Shown here piece by piece: positions 44,107 to 52,962 of a stretch of 64,000 bases of DNA (the first letter of the stretch is position 1; each line of letters opens with the position of its first letter). The notes beneath the pieces are model-generated. The model did no database searches. It was not told the origin of the DNA and worked only from the letters and a program-made list of their open reading frames with translations. This DNA is from RGIG3528 sp964653855. GTDB taxonomy: Bacteria; Bacillota; Clostridia; Lachnospirales; Lachnospiraceae. The stretch spans positions 3,391-67,390 of the forward strand of contig CAZZFV010000005.1 in NCBI GenBank assembly GCA_964653855.1, read 5' to 3'. Both the position numbers and the translations under genes were made by a program.

Positions 44107-45218
44107 ATACTCTTTCTGATAATATCTTTTAATTCGTTTGCGGCGTCAGATGCGCTATTCTCACATTTTATTTCGAGATCGCAAATTTCCGCATTACGAT
44201 ATTCCATGTCAAGTGACATAATACGTCTTACCTTGTCGTCATCATCCGACGCACGCGAAATAATGTTCTTTAAAACGAGCGATTTTTCACGGTTTACAAA
44301 CACCATGAGCGTCCGTCCGCGATATGCGTTTCTCACCGACAACGCACCGCATATGTCAATCGGAAGAACGGCAAGATTTCCCTCTTCAACGATTTTATGC
44401 ACTTCTCTTGTCTGCGTTCCGAAATGATATTTGGAATATACCGTCGTCTCAAGATATTGCCCCGACTCCTTCTCTTCCAAAAACTGCTCTTCGGAGATAA
44501 AGCGATACGCGTTATCCGCCTCATCGATTTTTTTAGGTCTTGTGGTCGATCCGAGCGGCTTCTTAAATTCCGACGAATTCTTTGTGAGCTCATACGCAAT
44601 TTCGTTTTTAAGAGAGCCTGTGGGGCCGACAAGGCATATCACACCGCCTTCCGACAAATCGGGTGTCTTTTCGATAAACGAGTTTCTCACCATCTTAAAA
44701 AGCTGCATAAAATCGGAATATCCGTTTACGGACAAAATTCCCGACATATCCATATTCCACGGCTTCCTGAAAAGCACGGGATAAACCGCCTTTGAAGACG
44801 CAATGTTGTGAGCACCGTCGTCAAGAAGCATATCAAGCGCAAAAACGTCTTTTCTTGTGCCTATTATAATATTCTGTGACGGAACCTCGGGGAAGTCCTC
44901 TAACAGCCTTTCTGCGCGTGCACTCATGCATGCGGCGGGAACAGCCGTCACAAAAAACACGTCTGCCTGCTTAGACAAATCCCTCACAAACTTTTGTGCT
45001 CCGTGAAGAATCGGCTGAGTGCGCACAAATTCGGGATTCGAATAAAGCGCGATGCGTTCCTCAAAATGCCTTCCGTAATTTCCCCATCCCTTTATGTCAT
45101 TTATTTTTACCGGCTCTTCGTCGGGGTGATTTTTGTTTACGATCGAAAGCGCGTATGCGTTGCAATCATAAAGCGTATCGTCGACATCGAGCCCTATTCT
45201 GAGTCTGTATCTTCTCAA
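44103..45218 (-). CDS. HAD 5'-nucleotidase / guanylate-kinase-like fusion
   Basis: The 371-residue protein joins two domains. The first (about 1-180) is a HAD-type 5'(3')-deoxyribonucleotidase with GLDVDDTLYDC (catalytic Asp pair), VTAVP and DMLLDDG. The second (about 188-371) resembles guanylate kinase, with STTRPKKIDEADNAYRF and FGTQTREV. Its P-loop reads GPTGSLKNE instead of GPSGxGKS/T, so ATP binding may be weak or lost. The gene starts with TTG at 45218, 9 nt after AGGAGG, and has its own promoter. Such a fusion is unusual. Confidence 0.8.
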   Translation of the reverse strand: MRRYRLRIGLDVDDTLYDCNAYALSIVNKNHPDEEPVKINDIKGWGNYGRHFEERIALYSNPEFVRTQPILHGAQKFVRDLSKQADVFFVTAVPAACMSARAERLLEDFPEVPSQNIIIGTRKDVFALDMLLDDGAHNIASSKAVYPVLFRKPWNMDMSGILSVNGYSDFMQLFKMVRNSFIEKTPDLSEGGVICLVGPTGSLKNEIAYELTKNSSEFKKPLGSTTRPKKIDEADNAYRFISEEQFLEEKESGQYLETTVYSKYHFGTQTREVHKIVEEGNLAVLPIDICGALSVRNAYRGRTLMVFVNREKSLVLKNIISRASDDDDKVRRIMSLDMEYRNAEICDLEIKCENSASDAANELKDIIRKSM

Positions 45219-45255
45219 AAAAACTTACCTCCTAACCAACAGGGTGCGGAAACAG

Positions 45256-45284
45256 ATTATAGCAAAAAACAATTAAAAATTCAA
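45256..45284 (-). promoter_or_regulatory. Promoter of the nucleotidase-DHH operon
   Basis: On the minus strand TTGAAT (45279-45284) and TATAAT (45256-45261) have 17-nt spacing. The rest of the 231-nt gap to 45449 holds the terminator of the next gene. Confidence 0.85.
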
Positions 45285-45384
45285 TAAAGAGAGACTCTTG
45301 TAGTTTCACCCGTGACACAAAACTTTTTCACTGCAACACGCCCATAAATTTCCCGTTTTTCAAGTACTTTCCGCAACAAATTTG

Positions 45385-45437
45385 CAAAAAAATATCCCGT
45401 CTTTTTAAAATCACACAATTCAAGACAGGATATTTTA
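45385..45437 (-). terminator. Terminator of the amidohydrolase gene
   Basis: A minus-strand stem ATATCCTGTCTT / AAGACGGGATAT (one wobble) is followed by TTTTTTT, ~15 nt after the stop codon. Confidence 0.88.
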
Positions 45438-45449
45438 TCAATTACTCTT

Positions 45450-46247
45450 TTATTCGATTTTCAAAAACTTTACCGCATTTTCATAAAAAATCATCCGTCT
45501 TTCCGTATCGTTAAGCGGCATCTTCATGAATCGCTCATATTCTTCTTCGTGATCCCACATGGGATAATCCGTTCCGAAAAACGTTCTTTTTATCCCGTGC
45601 TCCCTTATCATGTCGGCGGCTTCCACGGGGTCAAGTTTAAAAAGCGAACTTGATGTGTCTATATAAAAATTCTCACGTCCGAGCAAATATTTTTTTGACT
45701 CTTCCCACTCCGAATATCCGCCGAAATGTGCTCCGATTGCGATTAAATCCGGCACCTCATCAAGTGCCCTTGCCATTCTTACGGGATTGGAATATTCATA
45801 GCGATAATCTCCCGTATGTATGAGAACGGGGAGTTTTCCCGCGATTACCTTAAACATTTCTATGGCCTTCGGCTCATCAAGCGCAAATTTTTGAAAATCC
45901 GGATGGATTTTGATGCCTTTAAGTCCGAGCGCTATTGCATTTTCAACATCACGCAATATGTCGTCGGAAAAAGGGTGTAAAGTCGCAAATCCCACAAATT
46001 CCGGGTGAATCTTACATTCTTCCGCAATAAATCTGTTTATCGAATCAACCTGCTTCGGAGTCGTCGCAACGGAATGCACAACATAATGAGTGCAATTTAT
46101 TTTTTTTCCTTTATCGATAAGACGCTCCGCAATTCCGTTTTCGCACATCGGTATGCCGTAAAAGTCGGCAATCGATTTTACCGCTCTTGAAGCAATCTTT
46201 TCCGGGTAAATATGTGCATGAAAATCAATCTTGTTATATTCCTTCAT
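45450..46247 (-). CDS. Amidohydrolase-2 family metal-dependent hydrolase
   Basis: The ~265-residue TIM-barrel enzyme shows DFHAHIYPEKI (HxH metal motif), IKIHPDFQKF, LIHTGDYRY, IGAHFGGYSEW and the late Asp in FFGTDYPMWD. This matches the amidohydrolase-2 (ACMSD/resorcylate-decarboxylase-like) group. The substrate is unknown; members are hydrolases or decarboxylases. The ATG at 46247 has GAAGG 7 nt upstream; an in-frame ATG at 46277 adds ten residues. It follows recO with a 65-nt gap. Confidence 0.85.
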   Translation of the reverse strand: MKEYNKIDFHAHIYPEKIASRAVKSIADFYGIPMCENGIAERLIDKGKKINCTHYVVHSVATTPKQVDSINRFIAEECKIHPEFVGFATLHPFSDDILRDVENAIALGLKGIKIHPDFQKFALDEPKAIEMFKVIAGKLPVLIHTGDYRYEYSNPVRMARALDEVPDLIAIGAHFGGYSEWEESKKYLLGRENFYIDTSSSLFKLDPVEAADMIREHGIKRTFFGTDYPMWDHEEEYERFMKMPLNDTERRMIFYENAVKFLKIE

Positions 46248-46312
46248 TTTTTCGCCTTCAACTTTTTGATGTGGCAAAGTATAGCACTATGCGAAAGCGA
46301 TTACAACATTTT

Positions 46313-47059
46313 TTAAAAAACATCAAGCATTTCTTCCGACTTCATCGTGTGTCCCACATTTTTATTTACCCATGCGGAAACCACCCTTTCAATTTCATGC
46401 ATCACATCGTCATGCACCGTAAACGAAAAGAGTTTGAGTAGCGGCGCAGAAACCATATATTGAAGCGTAAAAAGCGCCGAACGACTTATTTTGATTTCAT
46501 CCGTTTTTTTTGCGCAAGAATTGCAATATATGCCGCCCGCGTCCGCATCAAACCACACAAATTCGTCATTTAAGCCTTTGTCGTTACAGCCGATACACTT
46601 AAAAATTCTCGGACTCTCACCGTCTTCCGCGAGGAACCTCATTTCAAACGTACGCCGAATTAATTTCCTCGGCATAACGTTTTTTTCGAGCGCGCGCATC
46701 GCAACATAAAGAAGGTTTAAGATTTGCCCGGGTTCAACATTTTCTCGCGTCATATAGAGCGCAAATTCCGAAAAATACATTCCGTAATATATCGCATCGA
46801 GATTGTTTCTTATGTCACCGAAATAAGTCTTTATATCCGCCGATTCAAGCGAATAGCTGTCACGCCCGATAAAAAGCTCAAACTCCCCGAACGCAAATTG
46901 CTGTGAACAAGCAAGAAGCGCACTCGTCGGTCTTCGTGCGCCTCTCGCAAATGCGGATATTTTTCCCCGCTCATTTGTTAAAATTGTAATACGTCGGTCA
47001 ACATCACCGACAGGCATCGATGCAATCACCATGCCCGAAACTTTAATTTTGTTGTACAT
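46313..47059 (-). CDS. recO: DNA repair protein RecO
   Basis: The 248-residue protein has an N-terminal OB-fold (VSGMVIASMPVGDVDRRITI, GKISAFARGARR) and a helical C-terminal domain. A zinc finger lies inside it (CIGCND and CNSCAKK), as in RecO of Gram-positive bacteria. RecO loads RecA on SSB-coated DNA together with RecR in recombinational repair. It follows era, which is the usual order in Firmicutes. A 10-N gap lies 20 nt upstream. Confidence 0.93.
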   Translation of the reverse strand: MYNKIKVSGMVIASMPVGDVDRRITILTNERGKISAFARGARRPTSALLACSQQFAFGEFELFIGRDSYSLESADIKTYFGDIRNNLDAIYYGMYFSEFALYMTRENVEPGQILNLLYVAMRALEKNVMPRKLIRRTFEMRFLAEDGESPRIFKCIGCNDKGLNDEFVWFDADAGGIYCNSCAKKTDEIKISRSALFTLQYMVSAPLLKLFSFTVHDDVMHEIERVVSAWVNKNVGHTMKSEEMLDVF

Positions 47060-47078
47060 TTTTTATACATGGCGGCTT

Positions 47079-47088
47079 NNNNNNNNNN
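47079..47088. other. Assembly gap (10 N)
   Basis: Ten N between era and recO, directly next to a short tandem repeat. The true size is unknown. Confidence 0.95.
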
Positions 47089-47118
47089 TCAATTCACGTC
47101 AATCCGCATCAATCCGCG
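47089..47118. repeat. 10-nt tandem repeat at the gap edge
   Basis: Three head-to-tail units (TCAATTCACG, TCAATCCGCA, TCAATCCGCG) and a partial fourth (TCAAG) follow the N run. More units may be hidden in the gap. Confidence 0.75.
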
Positions 47119-47123
47119 TCAAG

Positions 47124-48056
47124 CTAGTCATTACTGTATCCGAAATTTTTCATCATCTTTTCGGAATCACGCCAATCGTTTCTTACCTTCACCCAAAGCT
47201 TCATGTTCACCTTGCATTCGCAAAGCTTCTCCGCATCGATTCTTGCCTTCGTACCTATCTGCTTTAATTTTTCTCCGCCCTTGCCTATAATAATGCCCTT
47301 GTGGCTTTCTTTTTCGGCATATATCGTGGCTTCGATGTCAATGCAGGGTTCTCCGGTTTCCTTAAGGCTCCTTGTATGCATTTTTTCGACCGTAACGGCA
47401 ATTCCGTGCGGCACTTCGTCACCGAGTAGTCGCAAACACTTCTCACGTATGATTTCCGCAACAATAACGCGTTCCGGCTGATTTGTGAGCGTATCTTCCG
47501 AATAATACATTGGTCCGTAAGGAAGAAGCTTAAAAATCGTATCCATAAGTTCGTTGACGCCCTTTTTCTTAAAAGCCGAAATCGGAACCGTTTCCGTAAA
47601 CTTATAAATATCGTTGTAGGCTTTTATGAGATCAACAAGTTTTTCTTCACGCGTTTTCTTGTTGTCCGACGTAATCGTATCGGTCTTGTTTATGACAAGA
47701 ACGACGGGCACGCTCACATCTTTTAACGTATCAAAAATAATCTGTTCGTTTACACCCACTTTGGTTACGGGTTCAACAAGCATAAGCACAAGGTCGGCGT
47801 CCGAAAGCGTTGTGTTTGCAGCCTTCATCATATAATCGCCGAGCTTGTTTTTGGGTTTGTGGATTCCCGGCGTATCAAGAAAAATTATCTGACCGCGGGA
47901 ATCCGTATAAACCGTTTGAATTTTTGTTCTTGTTGTTTCGGGCTTTTCGGACGTAATCGCTATCTTTTGCCCGATTAAAGCGTTCATAAGCGTTGATTTT
48001 CCGACATTCGGACGCCCGAGTATCGCAACATAGCCCGATTTAAAATTGTCACTCAT
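47124..48056 (-). CDS. era: GTPase Era
   Basis: The 310-residue GTPase acts in 16S rRNA maturation and 30S assembly. It has G1 GRPNVGKSTLM, the G3 motif DTPGIH, G4 NKTD and SAF, then the C-terminal KH RNA-binding domain with GIIIGKGGEKLKQIG. The length is typical. It lies 11 nt after the M16 protease gene, in the transcript guaB-PilZ-M16-era-recO. Confidence 0.97.
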   Translation of the reverse strand: MSDNFKSGYVAILGRPNVGKSTLMNALIGQKIAITSEKPETTRTKIQTVYTDSRGQIIFLDTPGIHKPKNKLGDYMMKAANTTLSDADLVLMLVEPVTKVGVNEQIIFDTLKDVSVPVVLVINKTDTITSDNKKTREEKLVDLIKAYNDIYKFTETVPISAFKKKGVNELMDTIFKLLPYGPMYYSEDTLTNQPERVIVAEIIREKCLRLLGDEVPHGIAVTVEKMHTRSLKETGEPCIDIEATIYAEKESHKGIIIGKGGEKLKQIGTKARIDAEKLCECKVNMKLWVKVRNDWRDSEKMMKNFGYSND

Positions 48057-48067
48057 CGATTCACCCG

Positions 48068-50986
48068 TTAATTGAGGTTTTCAATATTCATAAACAGGTC
48101 CTTATTTTCCTCAATGCTCTCCGTAGGACCTACAACGGCAAAGAAGTTTTGGCCGAGAACATCCTTCAAAACAGGCGCAAGCGCACGAATGTCCGCAGGC
48201 GTACATGTTCTTGCACCGTCACGTATCTTTTGACATTCCTCATAAGTTTCTTCGCTCATATAATGTCCGAAAGATCTGTCGCCGTTTGAACGTGGACTTC
48301 TCGGTGCATCGACATTACCGAAAAATCCTATAATCGCCTTTGTCATTTCACGATCGTCTGCTTCATAGTTTTCGATATAATTTACAACATTTTCGAACAC
48401 TTCGTTTGTTCTCTTTAAATTGGGATCACGGAAAGACGTAAAGTCAACCGATCCGCCCTGGGCCACTCTGAATGCCGTACCGTAAGCTCCGCCCTTTACT
48501 CTCACTTCATTCCAAAGGTATCCGTATGTGAGCATCGACGTAAGAACTTCGAGCGGTCCCGTGATTTCATATCCGAGTGCTCTCACATTTCCGCCGCGGG
48601 CAACAAAGTTAACCTGTCCGGATGTCTTAAGACCTTCGTTCTTGCGAACGGGATTAAACTTCAAAATTTCGGGTTGCTTGACGCTCGGCAACATATCATA
48701 AATCTTCTTGATACAGGGCTTAACGTACTTTAGTCCCTCCTCGTCGCAAACAATGCTTACGACAAGATTCTCTTTTGTAAATATCTTCTTTGAAACCGCT
48801 TCAAGCTTCTCTATAAATGCGTCCGCATTTTTATCAAAATTATCCGTGATTTTCTTTACCGCCATATGCATTCCGCGTCCGCTTGACGCATCCGCATATG
48901 CATAAGGCTCTGCCGTATAGCTTGCGACACGCTTTCTTGCAACACCGGTTCCGTTATTCATGTTGGAAGTTTCAAGCGAAGTGATTCCCTCAAACATAAT
49001 CTCGCGTGCACGCTTTTTGTCGGAAAGTATAGTCTCAGACAATACTTCTTTGATTATGTCTGTCGTCTTGTCGCACATCTCATAAAGGCATCTGCCGGCA
49101 ACCTTAAAGAAAGGAACATAGGAATTGTAATCCTTTGCGCTTATATGATATGTCGTATCATATTCGATTCCGCCCGTATACTCATTCACGATATCGGAAA
49201 GCTCTTGATATCCGTGCTTCTTTGTATCGGTATATCCGAGGAACCATGTAAGGATTCCCGCATAAGGCACTTCTTCGGCGCTCAGGCACTTAAGGTTAAA
49301 ATTAAACCTCATGTATGCTATGCCGTTTGTTTTGTAATTATGCCAGATATTCTTTCCGATTTCGGGGAAAACGGGTTCGTTCTTGAATTCGGAAACATTC
49401 TTTCTGATATCGTCGATCGAAAGAAGAGGAATCTTGCGCAAGTCTTCATCGGTCTCGGGCATTTCCTGATAAGCCTTTAATGCCTTTGTGTCTTCGACAA
49501 GCTTATTTATCTCTTCCTTTGTCATCGAAGCCTTTAAAGCTTTAAGCCTGTTCTTTAAATCTTCATTCTTTTCCTTGTTTAAGCCGACTTTGGGCAAAAG
49601 CGAAAGAACGACTCCGTGCTTCGAATTAAGGAAATATTCGTTAATAAGATCGGCAAACCACGACGTGCCTATCTTCTTTCTCACTTCCTTGTACATCGAT
49701 GCCGTTTCAAGCATGTCAAACGGCTTGTCGTCGTCATAAAGCCATGTGCTGTAAGAGGAAATCCCGTATATAAGTCCCTTCGGAGTGCTTCCGAAATCGG
49801 CTTCACGATACTTAAACTCGAGTATATTGATTGCCGCATTCAAAGTTTTTTCGTTAAGTCCGCCGTCTACGCACTTTTTAAGCGAATCATTGATAACGGA
49901 AACAAATTTGTCCTTGAGTCCCGGCATTGCATTCTTAACACCGATTACAAAGTACGGCTGCAAGCATTCTCCGTCATAGTAAGCAAAAACGTCGTCACCG
50001 ATGCCCGCATCTATAAGAGCCTGCTTAACGGGTGCGCCGGGTGCATTAAAGAGACAATAGTTGATAAGCTCGAGTCCCAGTCCCTTCATAAGATCGCTGT
50101 TCTCGCCCGCAAGAACGCTCATCGAATAAAAGCATCCCTTGCCGTCCGTCTTTTCTTCGTCAACGGAATAATATTTTGTGACATCCTTTATGCATCCGAA
50201 AGGCTTTTGAACCTTAATCGACGAATCAACGGTGATCTTGTCAAACTCGGACAGATATTCCTTATCCATCCATGTGAGCTGCTCCTCGATATCAACATCG
50301 CCGTAAAGCCAAATATAGCTGTTTGACGGATGATAAAACGTCTTATGGAAATTTCTGTAATTTTCTATCGTAAGCTCGGGAATAACATCCGGATTACCGC
50401 CCGAATCAACGCCGTATTCGGTGTCCGGGAAAAGTAAATCCATACCGTACCTGCTGAAAAGCGAATCGGGAGACGAATAAACACCCTTCATTTCGGAATA
50501 AACAACGCCGTTTAACGTGATATCGTCGTCGGCATTTTCAAGCTCGTAACGCCATCCTTCCTGCTTAAAGATTTCATCTCTCACATGAAGATTGGGATGA
50601 AAAACGGCATCCATATATACGTCTTCGAGATTTCTGAAATCCTTGTCGTTGCAGCTTGCAACGGGATAAATCGTCTTGTCGGGATAGGTCATTGCGTTTA
50701 AGAACGTATTGAGCGAGCCCTTGCAAAGCTCAACAAAAGGATCCTTAAGCGGGAACTTCTTCGATCCGCAAAGAACCGTATGCTCCGTAATATGCGCAAC
50801 ACCCGTCGAATCCTTCGGAGGTGTCTTAAATCCTATCGAAAAAACCTTGTTTTCGTCATCGCTTTTTAAGACCAAAACACGGGCACCGGACTTAATATGT
50901 TTAAAAACATAACCCGTGCCCTGTACATCCGGAATTTCCTTTGTTCTCACAAGCTCATATCCCGGTATATTTTTAATTTGATTCAT
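48068..50986 (-). CDS. M16 metalloprotease (PreP/HypA-like)
   Basis: The ~972-residue protein is an insulinase-family Zn protease with the inverted zinc motif HITEH (about residue 56) and four homologous roughly 240-residue modules. It resembles presequence protease (M16C), which degrades unstructured peptides inside a closed chamber. There is no signal peptide, so it is probably cytoplasmic. The ATG at 50986 (MNQIKNIPGYEL) fits relatives and overlaps the PilZ gene by 14 nt; an upstream ATG at 51040 lies deep within that gene and was rejected. Confidence 0.9.
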   Translation of the reverse strand: MNQIKNIPGYELVRTKEIPDVQGTGYVFKHIKSGARVLVLKSDDENKVFSIGFKTPPKDSTGVAHITEHTVLCGSKKFPLKDPFVELCKGSLNTFLNAMTYPDKTIYPVASCNDKDFRNLEDVYMDAVFHPNLHVRDEIFKQEGWRYELENADDDITLNGVVYSEMKGVYSSPDSLFSRYGMDLLFPDTEYGVDSGGNPDVIPELTIENYRNFHKTFYHPSNSYIWLYGDVDIEEQLTWMDKEYLSEFDKITVDSSIKVQKPFGCIKDVTKYYSVDEEKTDGKGCFYSMSVLAGENSDLMKGLGLELINYCLFNAPGAPVKQALIDAGIGDDVFAYYDGECLQPYFVIGVKNAMPGLKDKFVSVINDSLKKCVDGGLNEKTLNAAINILEFKYREADFGSTPKGLIYGISSYSTWLYDDDKPFDMLETASMYKEVRKKIGTSWFADLINEYFLNSKHGVVLSLLPKVGLNKEKNEDLKNRLKALKASMTKEEINKLVEDTKALKAYQEMPETDEDLRKIPLLSIDDIRKNVSEFKNEPVFPEIGKNIWHNYKTNGIAYMRFNFNLKCLSAEEVPYAGILTWFLGYTDTKKHGYQELSDIVNEYTGGIEYDTTYHISAKDYNSYVPFFKVAGRCLYEMCDKTTDIIKEVLSETILSDKKRAREIMFEGITSLETSNMNNGTGVARKRVASYTAEPYAYADASSGRGMHMAVKKITDNFDKNADAFIEKLEAVSKKIFTKENLVVSIVCDEEGLKYVKPCIKKIYDMLPSVKQPEILKFNPVRKNEGLKTSGQVNFVARGGNVRALGYEITGPLEVLTSMLTYGYLWNEVRVKGGAYGTAFRVAQGGSVDFTSFRDPNLKRTNEVFENVVNYIENYEADDREMTKAIIGFFGNVDAPRSPRSNGDRSFGHYMSEETYEECQKIRDGARTCTPADIRALAPVLKDVLGQNFFAVVGPTESIEENKDLFMNIENLN

Positions 50987-51344
50987 TTTCCTGTGCCTTC
51001 CTTTCAAAGTCATCGAAAATATAATTGAGTACCGAGGCAAGTCCTATGAAAATACATCCGTAGGAGTACTCACCGCCGCCAAGATCGTTTCTCCTGATAA
51101 TTTGCACAACACAATAAAGCGAATTTTCGGGATCGCCAAGTTCAAGACGCGCATTGAAATAATAATCGACCGGGAACTCGCCCTTCGATCTGAAACCGAT
51201 ACCCTGTCTTGAAACATCAACCACGGTTATAGGCACATCCATATCAAGAAGCTCAACATCTGCCTGCTTAAAAATCTTTGAAATGCTGAGTTCAAGCTTT
51301 ACCGGATACCTTTTGCTCCTGCGTTTTTCGACAATCTCACCCAT
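50973..51344 (-). CDS. PilZ-domain protein
   Basis: The 123-residue protein is a stand-alone PilZ domain, a receptor for the second messenger cyclic di-GMP. The RxxxR motif lies in EKRRSKRYPV and the [D/N]xSxxG motif in VDVSRQGIGF, with the right spacing. It lies 22 nt after guaB and overlaps the M16 protease gene, so it is expressed with a GTP-synthesis gene. No diguanylate cyclase is in the window, so its partner must be elsewhere. Confidence 0.9.
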   Translation of the reverse strand: MGEIVEKRRSKRYPVKLELSISKIFKQADVELLDMDVPITVVDVSRQGIGFRSKGEFPVDYYFNARLELGDPENSLYCVVQIIRRNDLGGGEYSYGCIFIGLASVLNYIFDDFERKAQENESN

Positions 51345-51366
51345 ACCTTCGATTCTCCTTAAAAAT

Positions 51367-52827
51367 TTAGTTTGTTTCTTCGGTACTGTAGTTGGGAGCC
51401 TCCTTTGTTATATGTATGTCATGGGGATGACTCTCTTTAAGTCCCGCACTGCTTATTTTAACAAATTTTCCCGTAGTTTTCAAGGTTTCTATATCTTTTG
51501 CACCGCAATATCCCATACCGGATCTGAGGCCTCCGAGAAGCTGGAATACGGTGTCTTCCACAAGTCCCTTATATGCCACTCTTCCTTCAACGCCTTCCGG
51601 CACAAGCTTCTTTGCGTTTGTCTGGAAATATCTGTCCTTGCTTCCGTTTTCCATTGCGGCGATAGAGCCCATTCCTCTGTAAACCTTGTATTTTCTTCCC
51701 TGGAAAAGCTCAAATTCGCCGGGTGCCTCGTCGCATCCCGCAAAAATGCTTCCCATCATACATACGTTTGCGCCTGCGGCGATCGCCTTTGTAAGGTCGC
51801 CCGAATACTTGATTCCGCCGTCCGCGATAATCGGAATATCGTACTTTTTGGCAGCCTCGTAAGCGTTCATAACGGCCGTAATCTGCGGAACACCGATTCC
51901 CGCAACAATTCTTGTCGTGCAAATGGAGCCGGGACCGATACCAACCTTTACGCAATCCGCACCGGCTTTTATGAGAGCTTCCGTTGCCTCATATGTTGCA
52001 ACGTTTCCCGCAATAATTTGAAGTTCAGGATAAGCGTCCTTAACTTCACGCACCACTCTGAGCACATTTGCCGAATGACCGTGTGCCGTATCGATTACGA
52101 TGCAGTCCGCCTTTGCGTTAACAAGTGCTTCAACACGCTTTAAAATATCGTTTGTCACACCGACGCCCGCACCGCACAAAAGTCTTCCGTGGTCGTCCTT
52201 TGCGGAGTTCGGATACTTAATCTGCTTTTCGATATCCTTTATTGTGATAAGTCCCTTTAAATTGCCGTTTTTGTCAACAATCGGAAGCTTTTCCTTTCTC
52301 GATTCCCACAAAATCTTCTTTGCCTCTTCGAGAGTCACGCCTTCCTCTGCCGTAACAAGATTTTCGTGAGTCATGCTCTCCGATATCTTCTTTGAATAAT
52401 CGGTCTCAAATTTCAAATCTCGGTTTGTGATTATTCCCACAAGCTTTTTACCGCGTGTGATCGGAACACCCGAAATTCTGTATTTTGCCATAAGCTCGTT
52501 TGCGTCCTTTAATGTATGATCGGGCGAAAGCGAAAAAGGATCCGTTATGACACCGTTTTCGGATCTCTTTACCTTGTCAACTTCCTCTGCCTGAGCCTCA
52601 ATCGACATATTTTTATGAATAATTCCGATACCGCCCTGACGAGCCATCGCAATCGCCATACGATGCTCCGTTACGGTATCCATTCCCGCACTCATAAGAG
52701 GAATGTTAAGCTTGATTTTCTTTGTAAGATAAGTGGTAAGATCCACCTGATAAGGCAGAACCTCAGAATATGAAGGTATTAAAAGCACATCGTCAAAAGT
52801 AATTCCGGTTTCAACTATTGTTCCCAT
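51367..52827 (-). CDS. guaB: Inosine-5'-monophosphate dehydrogenase GuaB
   Basis: The 486-residue enzyme oxidises IMP to XMP with NAD, the committed step to GMP. The catalytic-Cys loop is GIGPGSICTTRIVAGIG. Two CBS domains lie at about residues 90-205. The flap motif KLVPEGVEGRVAYKG and the phosphate-binding GMGSIAAMENGS are present. It has its own promoter (52863-52891) with a short leader and no visible riboswitch. Confidence 0.97.
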   Translation of the reverse strand: MGTIVETGITFDDVLLIPSYSEVLPYQVDLTTYLTKKIKLNIPLMSAGMDTVTEHRMAIAMARQGGIGIIHKNMSIEAQAEEVDKVKRSENGVITDPFSLSPDHTLKDANELMAKYRISGVPITRGKKLVGIITNRDLKFETDYSKKISESMTHENLVTAEEGVTLEEAKKILWESRKEKLPIVDKNGNLKGLITIKDIEKQIKYPNSAKDDHGRLLCGAGVGVTNDILKRVEALVNAKADCIVIDTAHGHSANVLRVVREVKDAYPELQIIAGNVATYEATEALIKAGADCVKVGIGPGSICTTRIVAGIGVPQITAVMNAYEAAKKYDIPIIADGGIKYSGDLTKAIAAGANVCMMGSIFAGCDEAPGEFELFQGRKYKVYRGMGSIAAMENGSKDRYFQTNAKKLVPEGVEGRVAYKGLVEDTVFQLLGGLRSGMGYCGAKDIETLKTTGKFVKISSAGLKESHPHDIHITKEAPNYSTEETN

Positions 52828-52862
52828 GATTTTCCTCGCTTTCGAAAAAAAAGATTTTACCT

Positions 52863-52891
52863 ATTATAAATGTCCGAAAAAATAAAATCAA
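52863..52891 (-). promoter_or_regulatory. Promoter of the guaB operon
   Basis: On the minus strand TTGATT (52886-52891) and TATAAT (52863-52868) have 17-nt spacing, with the guaB start ~36 nt downstream of the -10. Confidence 0.85.
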
Positions 52892-52894
52892 CAT

Positions 52895-52934
52895 AAAAAT
52901 TGCACTCATTTGTACTTTTAACAAATGAGTGCAA
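52895..52934 (-). terminator. Terminator of the DUF6106 gene
   Basis: A perfect 14-bp stem (52900-52913 with 52921-52934, 7-nt loop) is followed by TTTTT on the minus strand. It lies between the DUF6106 gene and the guaB promoter. Confidence 0.88.
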
Positions 52935-52962
52935 TTAAAGTTTTTAATAAGCGGGTATCGTC

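Noticed and set aside
50987..51040. Longer start of the M16 protease at 51040
   Set aside because: It would overlap the PilZ gene by 68 nt and add residues not seen in the family; MNQIKNIPGYEL is the usual beginning.
52900..52934. A CIRCE-like operator before guaB, because of the CACTC/GAGTG arms
   Set aside because: The arms and spacing do not match TTAGCACTC-N9-GAGTGCTAA, and on the minus strand the hairpin is followed by TTTTT, so it is the terminator of the DUF6106 gene.
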